Assembly (NCBI RefSeq): GCF_034702125.1
Contig: NC_085865.1
Location: forward strand, 27,457,040 to 27,521,039
DNA: 64,000 nucleotides
From: Engraulis encrasicolus
Lineage: Eukaryota; Chordata; Actinopteri; Clupeiformes; Engraulidae
Direction of reading: 5' to 3'
Positions within the stretch are counted from its first letter, which is position 1; each line of letters starts with the position of its first letter. Under the pieces are notes generated by a model. It was not told the DNA's origin. It worked only from the letters and a program-made list of their open reading frames with translations, and made no database searches. Below, piece after piece: positions 49,115 to 64,000 of this stretch. A program made the translations under genes and the position numbers.

Positions 49115-50023
49115 GTTATCAATATTGATTATTAATTTAGGAAAATCCACATCTAAAGTTCCACTTGGTTATATTATGATTCTCCATCATAAGAATGACA
49201 AAATGTTGAGCCTCTGTCTTAATTGGGAAATTCATTGCACAATATGTAGCCTACTAAGCCTAGATTCGGCCTCATATCACACTCTTACTGTCACCTTCAG
49301 TATTACAATAACCATAATCACCCATTGTTTATACTCCAGAATGTATTATCTGTTTTTTTATCTTATTGTTGAATATTACTACTAAGGAGAATTGCCCACA
49401 TGTACTTACTGCTTTATCCCTATGGTGCACCTGATGATGATATTATTATTTCTTAACTAAGTGCCACATTTTACCATACCTCACTCAAATCCTTAGGCTC
49501 TCCGTTTCCCCGTCTGCTAAAATGCTACAGAGCATGAGCTCTGAGATGCATTGGGAAATCCGGCGAAGGTAGATATTGAAAGTCTCATAAATAATACATT
49601 TGTGTCACCAATGTGTCAGGTGGAGAAATGCATTTGTCTATTTTCATCACAGTGTGTGCGCGCACGGGCATAATTTAGAATATCTACATAAGCGTGTTGC
49701 ATTGGATTTTTGTGTTCATACCCTTTATATTAAACAGGTTTTCAGCTCCCTTAGACCATAGTAGTTATTTTTAGCTATTGTGTTTCATCCCATTTGCATT
49801 CATTTCCAAGCGGAATGCCTGGTGAATTATAATGACTCTTAGATACAAAACCCACCACAATGGACAGCCCGGTTGAGGAGAAATGAATTATGACAGCCCT
49901 ATTAATTCATGTAGACTCGTGTAGAAATATTATTCTTTAAGAGTATTTTTCTCTCTCTTTCCCTTTCCTTCATGTGCATTCAAAGAAGTGCACACAGGTG
50001 TGCGCGGACACACGCACACGCAC
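49115..50023. other. non-coding, no recognised feature
   Basis: AT-rich, no gene recognised. Confidence 0.5.
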
Positions 50024-51148
<1,125 letters not shown>

Positions 51149-52442
51149 CAGTATATCACGAAAGTGAATACACCCCTCACAGTTTTGCAGATTTTTGAGT
51201 ATATCTTCTCATAGGAAAGCATTACAGAAATTTTACTTTGACACAATGATTAGTGACCTTTTAACAACATATTTAACCGCTTAAATTTCTTGTTCACTCA
51301 GAAAAAAAACAAAATACAGCCATCAATGTTTGAACATGTACTCACAAAAGTGAGTACACCCAAGATTAAAATCCGGTAGAGAAGGGGCTATGTTGGCTCG
51401 AATCGTCTCGAAATGAAACGAAATGAAAAGGGATGACAAGGGAGGTCATCAGTGTGCGTTTCAACCTTTCTTTGCATTGAACTTTTTCATTTTGAGTCTG
51501 CATCTGGCTTAAATGGATTGGTGTGAGATTTGAATGCAATCCTATGGAGAATATCATGATCAGCTTCAGTAGTCACAGTGCATGTTGACATGCATGTTTC
51601 TTTTAGGTGTATTTCAGATTGCCAATGTTGACAGTATTCATGCATCCCCAAACCATGTCAGTCCCACTACCATGCTTGGCTACTGAGAGGATACACCTTT
51701 TTTTGTAAAACTCACTTGTTTACCACCACACATGCTTGACACCATCTAAAGCAAATTTGTTTATCTTGGTCTCTTCAGATCACACGACATGGTTCCAGTG
51801 ATCCATATCCTTGGTCTGTTCATCTCTCTTGAGACCAAGATAAACAAATTTGCTTTAGATGGTGTCAAGCATGTGTGGTGGTAAACAAGTGAGTTTACAA
51901 AGAAGGTGTATCCTCTCAATAGCCAAGCATGGTAGTGGGACTGACATGGTTTGGGGATGCATGAATGCTGTCAACATTGGCAATCTGAAATACACCTAAA
52001 AGAAACATGCATGTCAACATGCACTGTGACTACTGAAGCAGATCAGGATATTCTCCATAGGATTGCATTCAAATCTCACACCAATCTATTTAAGCCAGAT
52101 GCAGACTCAAAATGAAAAAGTTCAATGCAAAGAAAGGTTGAAACGCACACTGATGACCTCCCTTGTCATCCCTTTTCATTTCGAGACGATTCGAGCCAAC
52201 ATAGTCCCTTCTCTACCGGATTTTAATCTGGGGTGTACTCACTTTTGTGAGTACATGTTCAAACATTAATGGCTGTATTTAGTTTTTTTCTGAGTGAACA
52301 AGAAATTTAAGAGTTTAAATATGTTGTTAAAAGGTCACTAATCATTGTGTCAAAGTGAAATTTCTGTAATGCTTTCCTATGAAAAGATATACTCAAAAAT
52401 CTGCAAAACTGTGAGGGGTGTATTCACTTTCGTGATATACTG
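51149..52442. mobile_element. palindromic Tc1-like element (head-to-head half copies)
   Basis: The element starts CAGTATATCACGAAAGTGAA and ends with the reverse complement; both ends are flanked by TA. The left arm (51149-51773) and right arm (51831-52442) are reverse complements at about 97% by eye, with a 57-bp loop between them. The main length difference is a roughly 10-bp duplication near 51410-51430 in the left arm. The right arm on the plus strand encodes a piece of Tc1 transposase (SIAKHGSGTDMVWGCM at 51915-51963), and the left arm encodes the same piece on the minus strand. Neither arm has a complete transposase. Confidence 0.88.
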
Positions 52443-55118
<2,676 letters not shown>

Positions 55119-55479
55119 CTTCTTCGTGTATGTGTGTGTGTGAGTGCAAGAGTATATTGGTGTGTTTCTGTTTGTTTGGTCTTTAGGGTGTGTGTGTGCA
55201 TTCTTTTTTCCCAGTATGTGCATGCTCTCTATCATTCAGTGAGTGTGTGTGTATGTTTATGCTTGAGCATGTTCTCCTGTTTGTCAAAGCCGTACTCATG
55301 GCACTGCTGAAGCAATGTAGACCAGTGCAGTGCAGCCTTGAACTCAAAACCAACAATATTCCTGTAATGCCATATGACAGAATGACGAGCAGAAACAGTC
55401 ACATTTGCCTTTTCCATCATTTCAGATAAACAGGTTCACATGTCATAGCCAAAGTTTTTTTTTTAACATTTCAAAAAAT

Positions 55480-55546
55480 AGGGGCCCATGAGGGTGCAGG
55501 GCCCACTGGGAAATGCCCGCTTTGCCAGATGGCCAGTCCAGCCCTG
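55480..55546 (-). mobile_element. hAT-like terminal fragment
   Basis: Read on the minus strand the segment begins CAGGGCTGGACTGGCCATCT and continues into GGGCCCTGCACCCTCATGGG. It resembles a common hAT outer end; no opposite end was found. Confidence 0.4.
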
Positions 55547-56375
55547 GGGTTTTCCCTCATCCTGTGACCACCGGGGGAGAGCCAGCTGGAGAAAGACTCA
55601 GAAGAACGAGTAGTCAGACACTGATGTCAGTGCTTGCATTCGCAGGGTCTTGGAAGGTTAGCGTGGTTGCCCTCATGCCACATCCATGCAGTAGAATCAC
55701 ACATCCTGACTACCATGTTTGCTGCACACATTCTTAGAGTCAGGAAAGTTAGTGTAGGCCAGGGTCTCTTGTAGGAGGTTATAGCTTTAAGCTCTTGACG
55801 AAAGTTTCTCTTGGAAATTCACAGCACACATGAAGTGGGGGCATAGTGTCAAGATGCTGAGTTGTAAGCGGCTGGACTACTGATGTATAAGGAGGTCTCA
55901 TCTTTCACTCAAGAGCTTCAGCTTCAAACTTCTTGCCTGAAGATGCGGAACATGGACCTATATCTCTGGCCAACGAGAGGGAGTGGTTGTCCACAGTTTA
56001 TCTCATGTTACATAATTGATATAGCCTGGCGAGCCAGACCTGTACAGCTCGGAGAGAGTGTGGGCGGGATAAACGGTTGTCTATCAAAATGCCTTGGCAC
56101 TCAACGCCACGCAAGAGGATGGTGGAACAACCAATCCCCACACAGTTCTGTGTAACGTCACAGCTGTCTCTCAGAACGTACACGCGACACGCCCCTTGTA
56201 GGTGAAGCGGCAACTTTGTGCCTTCATAGGAGTGGATGCGTGTGATCACCAACATCACAAACAAGTTTCCTAATGAATCGTGTTTTCACTTACACAGTTC
56301 AAAAATGCTACGTTTTCAACCACATGGCCCTCCTTGATCAACCAGTGAAATGTTGAGCAATTTGGGGCTTGTCAA

Positions 56376-56605
56376 AGCAACACTCCGTTTTTTTTGACAC
56401 ATGACCTCATTTCCGAGTCAACCAGAGTGTTAGAAGTGTGTCCAGGTCGTTTTTTTGAAATTCCATGCAGTCATTGTAAACCCACAGGTCGATGTTGCTA
56501 AGCTAGCACAAGTGATCCACTTTTGTTAGCATGACCCAAAACACACTTCTAACACTCTGGCTGACTCGGAAATGAGGTCCTGTGTCCAAAAAACGGAGTG
56601 TTGCT
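56376..56605. mobile_element. 230-bp palindromic TTAA-type MITE
   Basis: The ends are AGCAACACTCCGTTTTTT and AAAAAACGGAGTGTTGCT. The inverted arms extend about 70-80 bp inward (GACCTCATTTCCGAGTCA against TGACTCGGAAATGAGGTC). It is flanked by TTAA on the right and TCAA on the left, probably a mutated TTAA. Confidence 0.8.
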
Positions 56606-56688
56606 TTAAATGGTTATATTTGTGATTGTTGTCAACATGGCATGTTTGGTGCTAGCTAGCTAGCTGTATACCCATAGAATTAATACAC

Positions 56689-57001
56689 GGCTGGATACCT
56701 AGCTCTGTGTTATCGACGACAGGTTGGCCAGCCGCTAGCTCGGTAGACTAGGTGTCATTCCCATCTACTGTATTTAGTGAGCTACTTAAAGACTGTCAAA
56801 GTTCCCAAATGTCTCGTTTTTCATGACATTGACCTTATTAGAAATTGAGGCAGGCATATAATACAAGGCTGGATACCTAGCACAGGTGTTATTGACGACA
56901 GGTTGGCTAGCCACTAGCTCAGTAGACTAGGTGTCATTCCCATCTATTTAGTAAGCTACTCAAAGACTTTCAAAGCTCCCAAATGTCTCGTTTTAATGGC
57001 A
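56689..57001. repeat. tandem duplication of about 138 bp
   Basis: The segment GGCTGGATACCTAGC through AAATGTCTCGTTTT is present at 56689-56826 and again at 56865-57001, a period of 176 bp. The copies have about 10% differences and small gaps. Confidence 0.85.
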
Positions 57002-57441
57002 TGTGTCTTGAATTCTACACCTACAATAGGTCTGATAATAGCGTGTGACTATCTGGTTCTGTAAAATGCTCAAATTAGCTTACCGAGCTAGCTTAAAACA
57101 TCGAATGATCATATGGTAATGTGTAATGATCTATTTGTGTCCGATAAGTTCATGGTGTATTTTTACATCAATCCTCCACGCCACGAAATGTATTATCATC
57201 CAGGCTTTTTAAATGAAGTAAAAACTTTCGTGCTGTAAGTAGCACGGACGGCCGCCATGTTTCTTCTTAGAAAGTTTTCTATGTTTACTAAGTAGCCCAG
57301 CCCCCCATCTCGCTCCTCACGATTTGATTGGCCCTGTCATCGGATAACTTTCAGCCTCGCAAAGCGACCGGGGTTCGCTACACTGCCCCCGGGAGCAAAT
57401 TCAATTTGCGGTCGCTAGGGGCGTCTAGATTTCTAGGCTAT

Positions 57442-57818
57442 AATTGATATGTTAACATTTGTCAAGCTGTGAAGTGAACAGATGACAGCCATTAAGGTCA
57501 CAGAAAACTTTTGGACCAAGAACAGTTTACCACCTGAGATTGCAATATGTAGCAGATACAGTATATTATTGCGCCTCTCAACTCAGGTTAGATTGCTCTA
57601 TATGTCCATTCCATACATTGCCACCTTCTCTCAAACCATGTCTTTAGAAGGATCCCCTCACTAGGAGATGTTTTAAAGCTCCAAATGAGTACAGTTGCCT
57701 AAACTTAGTATAGCTACTTGTCCTAGAGTGACATGGTCTGCTTGAATGGGAATATGCACAGAAATATAGGCCTAGATCATTTTCTTCTGAAGAAATATTA
57801 TCATGCCAAATCAAATTA
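57442..57818. other. non-coding, no recognised feature
   Basis: Short frames only. Confidence 0.45.
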
Positions 57819-57994
57819 TGTCTCTTTTCCACTGCCGGTTTTCTGGTAAGCTTAGCTCAACACAGCGCGGCTCGGCCGCCACTTTTTGTTTTACAACGGC
57901 TGTTTCGTGCCTATTTGAAAAACAAAAAGTGGCGGGCGGGTCACGCTTTGTCGAGCTGTAGACCTACCAGAAAACCGGCAGTGGAAAAGAGGCA
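57819..57994. mobile_element. Harbinger-like MITE, 176 bp
   Basis: The ends are TGTCTCTTTTCCACTGCCGG and, in reverse complement from the right, TGCCTCTTTTCCACTGCCGG. The match continues through TTTTCTGGTA. TTA flanks both sides (57816-57818 and 57995-57997), the usual PIF/Harbinger target. A second pair of arms, GCCACTTTTTGTTTT and AAAACAAAAAGTGGC, makes almost the whole element foldable. Confidence 0.8.
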
Positions 57995-59087
<1,093 letters not shown>

Positions 59088-59139
59088 GATTGTAGAACAC
59101 ATTCCATGAGGCAAGAACTTTCAAAGGTAATTCAGTTGA

Positions 59140-59307
59140 CATTGGCCTCGTTCACACAAGACTTAGATTTACTGTAATTCATGAGGCAAGCACAAGTTTA
59201 TTCCAAATAGACCTTAATTCCGCTTTGACTCTGCAGAACTATGTATAACTATTTAATTCTGGATTTATTAATTCGGAATTAAAAACGTCATCGGAACGTG
59301 GCCAATG
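59140..59307. mobile_element. probable small MITE
   Basis: The left end CATTGGCCTCGTTC and the reverse-complemented right end CATTGGCCACGTTC match in 13 of 14 bases. The interior has paired AATTC stretches. A target duplication was not resolved. Confidence 0.5.
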
Positions 59308-60098
59308 ATTTGATTCCAGGAACTGGACACGACACCCCCCTGCTATCATCTCAGATATGTAGAATGAGCTACTAATTAAAACAGTATTACTGCTCTTACA
59401 TCATGACTTCAAGGCAGCGCCATGACACAGGAGGAGGCCCTTGTCCTTGATGATGACCAGGATAAAAAACCAACCCAGCCATCAGCCAGGTCAAACCTGT
59501 CAGAGTGCAGGGCCATGATGGGCACAGCCTGACTATGAATATTAATGAAGCCTTTCACTTTCATAACCTTGCCCACTTGACAATCCATACCTCCCTCTTT
59601 ACTTTGTATGCCTCCACAGTGCCAGTTCTCTTCATTCCTTCGTTCAGTACCACACAACGTGAGTGTGAGATGCCTAACTTTGATTCTCTCTCTCTCTCCT
59701 TCTCTCTCTCTCTCTCTGTCTGTCTCACACTCACTCTTTCATTATCTTTCTCCTTCCACACTCTCTCCCCTCTACCCTCATCCCTCCCTTCTGCCCCCCG
59801 CCTCTATTCTCTTTCCTTCCTTCTCATTCTCTTTCCATCCTCACTCTTCCCCCTCTTTCCATCTGTCCTTTTCCCTGTCTCACTAGCTCCTATTCTTTCT
59901 TCCTCCTTCTTTCTTTCATACCACGTAAATGAGTGATGGGTGAAGGGGCACCACACCTGTCAGCGGGCCCTCTTATCAGCTCTTCTGGAGAGGGCAGTGA
60001 AATGTACGTATGCCCTCATTCATCCTGCTCCTCATCTGAGGGTGCCATGCTGTTATTGATTGGAGTCGATATGCCAGATATGGAGATGGTTCACCGGA

Positions 60099-60146
<48 letters not shown>

Positions 60147-61369
60147 AAATGAGCGAAAGAGAAGGAAAGGGGAGATTAAAATAGGAAATTAATTAAAAGA
60201 GGATTAGAGAGAGGTAAAGAGGAAAGAAAGACAGCAACAAAGGGAGATAGTGACAAGGGGGAGAGAAGGGGTGAGCAAGAAAGAAAGAAAGAAAGAAAAA
60301 GAGAAGCAAGACAGGAAAAGGGTTCCGGTGAATAACGTGGGGTCTTTGGTATGTGTCTGGAGCTCCAGAACCATAGCTCATGTACACACAGGGGCCACAG
60401 GACCATGGGGAAGAATGTAAATGGGTGTATGGCTATTTTTCTGGAGCATAGTAAATGAAAAGCCTCCTGTCACGTGTATTAATGTGAGGCGTGGGACTCA
60501 CCCAGCAACACAAATAACACAGTACATTTGGTTACCCATTGAGATGAATGAACACGGTGGTTATCATCATTTGAAAAACGCATTACTCTCGGAGGCAGAG
60601 TATGTAAACAGCGGGCAGTTAAAGACAACAGCTGAATGGAATGAGACATTAAATTGGATTATTTAAGTGTAGCTTAATTTCTGCTTGACTAAAAAGCGTT
60701 TACCCACTTCACAGTGTTATACCGAATAGCATATGATTTCCTGCTGTTCAATGATAATGGGGGGATTGTTGCAAGACTGAAATCCAATTACTGTTTATGG
60801 GTTCCTTTACTAGAGAAGAACAAAACAGCAACAGATTGCTGTAATTGTGTGCTCTTCTACATTTGATGTATTTATTTTTAGAGACACTACAGGGAAATCG
60901 TTGAACTCGGATTAATTTAGCATTACATTAGCTATAATACCTGATCGGTAAACCCTTACACTGAATTCCTTTTCCGTGTTCTACGTATGACTTTAATTAG
61001 GCATCTCTGTAGCAAGCATTTACACATGCAGTTGCCCAGGCTTTTGTCCAACCCTGCCGAAATTTGTCTTTGTCTCATTGTCCCATTGTCTTGTTGTGTT
61101 TTTCCTCCCTTCCCCTGTCTCTCTGTCTCTCTCTCTCTCTGTCTCTCTCTCTGTCTCTCTCTCTCCGTCTTTCACTCTTTTGTTCCATTGCAGGTTACTG
61201 TCTGCCGGGAAGAGTGGGGTCACAGAAATCAATGATGTGATGCTGGAAGGCTCAATTACCTGGAAGGGCCTTGTGTGGTGTTTGACGCTGTACCTTCCTC
61301 CTCACTCCCACACTCACACACTTCACATGGCCCATACCATTGGACGTGAGTGACAAAAACACATTTGTA
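59308..61369. other. non-coding; pyrimidine-rich and purine-rich tracts
   Basis: A CT-rich stretch covers 59687-59930. A (GA)n run lies at 60097-60145 and continues as purine-rich DNA to about 60310. A second CT-rich stretch lies at 61090-61170. No gene is recognised. Confidence 0.6.
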
Positions 61370-61476
<107 letters not shown>

Positions 61477-61519
61477 ACGTGCGTGTGTGTGTGTGTGCAC
61501 GTGCGTGTGTGTGTGTGCA

Positions 61520-62786
<1,267 letters not shown>

Positions 62787-62991
62787 GGCAATTTCTGGCT
62801 TTTCAAGATAAAATTAGACATCATCTATCCCTGTCAGCAGCAGTCCGCTCACCAAAGCACAGTCTGGCTTATGAAAGGCAGGCTGATAAGAAAGGTGTGT
62901 GTGCGTGTAACGGAGGCTAACTAGCAGAGTTGGCGTGGAACGTTAGTAAACCTCCCTCCTAAGGCCACATACAGTGTCGATGCCGTTGGAC

Positions 62992-63085
62992 TGGGAGACT
63001 GGTCTCTTAGTCCAGCGGTATCGTACTGTGCCTCCCATTGCCGAACCATTGTAGTTGACGAGGTCGCAGGTTCAATCCCTGAGGG
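62992..63085 (+). other. tRNA-like pol III promoter, possible SINE head
   Basis: An A-box-like TAGTCCAGCGG (63008-63018) and a good B-box GGTTCAATCCC (63069-63079) are 61 bases apart, a spacing that would fit a long-variable-arm tRNA. The acceptor stem does not pair, so it is not a functional tRNA gene. A degenerate tRNA-derived SINE is the likeliest reading. Confidence 0.35.
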
Positions 63086-63510
63086 GGATGAACAGGTGCA
63101 AGAAGACCTCCGTCACACGTGTGTGCGCATGTGTGTGCGTGAAGTAGCCTCATTGCTCTAATGGTCCCAATCTCACTCTGTGCTGAGAAGAATCAACTCC
63201 ATCATCAAAACATTACCATGACATTACCATGAGGCTTAAGTAACAAATTAAGACATGGTCGTTACAATTTGGTAACAGCAAGGTTATGATACATGATTAT
63301 ATGATTAATATATGCTCTGCAGAAAGGGGCTAAGGAATGAGGAAATCTGGAAAACAACAACTGGATGACTGTTACAGGAAATGGAAAATGAATAAATAGA
63401 GCTTGCAAGGGAGAGAAAGTTATCATTTTGGGAAGGACATGGAAGAGTTGAGAAAGGATTAAAAAAGTCAGAAGACAAGATGAAAGGGATGGAAAACTAA
63501 CACACACACA

Positions 63511-63549
<39 letters not shown>

Positions 63550-64000
63550 CAGGTAATCAGATGTAGACAGACACATCCACCGTACGTCAGAGGACCTCTG
63601 TGTGCCATATAGTATATTATATTTTTACAGTATTCCCCACTCTAATTTGCAGAAGTGCATGGCCCTGAACAAAGCATGTCAACTTCGCTGGAGCATTTTT
63701 AAAGTGATGACTGATGTACAGGTAGCTAGAGAGTCTAAATGGAAATGCTGATGGCTATCTGTAGAGCTGTTACAAAGTCCATGGCAAATGTGCAGAGTTG
63801 AAAGCATAGCCTTCGATCTATGTGGAGAATAACTATTCAAGTAAAACAGTTGCATTTATTTCCCTGGAAAACACAACCCATTCGAGGAAGCTAATGAAAT
63901 TCAGCCTCAATAGTTAATATGTTACACCATACATGCACAGTGGATAACAGACCCACGAAATAAGTACACCATGGCGATAATACACAAGTACAGTAACCTC
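63086..64000. other. non-coding; (CA)n at about 63501-63545
   Basis: A short (CA)n run with a CTCTCTC interruption. No gene is recognised to the window's end. Confidence 0.5.

Larger units (their letters stand above)
56021..57441. mobile_element. 1.4-kb DNA element with short palindromes at both ends
   Basis: The left end reads ATAGCCTGGCGAGCCAGAC and the reverse-complemented right end ATAGCCTAGAAATCTAGAC, 14 of 19 bases matching. AATTGAT flanks both sides (56014-56020 and 57442-57448). Inside are a nested TTAA-type MITE (56376-56605) and a local tandem duplication (56689-56826 and 56865-57001). No transposase is recognised and the superfamily is not assigned. Confidence 0.72.

Noticed and set aside
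63000..63085. Functional tRNA gene
   Set aside because: The boxes are present but the acceptor and anticodon stems do not form.

Overview
The window looks like gene-poor, repeat-rich nuclear DNA from a teleost fish. Long (AC)n and (GA)n microsatellites are very frequent. The transposon mix is the usual fish set: a Tx1-type L1 LINE, a chromodomain Ty3/gypsy element of the Tf1/sushi type, a Ngaro-like tyrosine-recombinase element, Tc1, hAT, TTAA-target and Harbinger-like DNA elements, and a tRNA-derived SINE. I recognised no host protein-coding exon on either strand. The only long convincing ORFs belong to two retrotransposons; most other open frames are microsatellite read-through (poly Cys-Val or poly Thr-His).

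Layout. 1-9.5 kb: host DNA with a 1.63 kb hAT element bounded by a perfect 8-bp target duplication (3294-4926), a SINE fragment (2233-2481) and the broken core of a TTF-zinc-finger hAT transposase (about 7130-7745). 9.58-15.17 kb: a full-length Tx1-clade LINE on the minus strand with both ORFs open, inserted within a (TC)n tract. 15-30 kb: microsatellites, a cluster of interlocked inverted repeats (20.5-20.7 kb) leading into a 1.6 kb minisatellite of 39/49-bp units, a fold-back DNA element (25.1-25.8 kb) and a Tc1 transposase relic (27.4-27.6 kb).

30.1-43.8 kb is a transposon island. A Ngaro-type element (30088-35744) has A1-B1-A2-B2 split direct repeats, no visible reverse transcriptase, and only the last part of a tyrosine recombinase. 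After 24 bp comes a 1.8 kb TTAA-flanked element with an internal duplication. Then comes a complete gypsy/chromovirus (37798-43816, minus strand) with two near-identical LTRs, gag, and a pol with PR-RT-RNaseH-IN-chromodomain. Its 5' leader carries the complement of the predicted first ten bases of its own transcript, the signature of self-primed reverse transcription.

43.8-64 kb: several small DNA elements with good ends, a SINE split by a nested DNA transposon (46343-47222), a possible solo LTR (48114-49114), an almost perfectly palindromic Tc1 derivative (51149-52442), a 1.4 kb element with mirrored subterminal palindromes (56021-57441), and more microsatellites.

The LINE and the gypsy element are the only potentially autonomous elements seen. 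The others look non-autonomous or dead. All identities come from reading the sequence and recalled family motifs; no database was searched.
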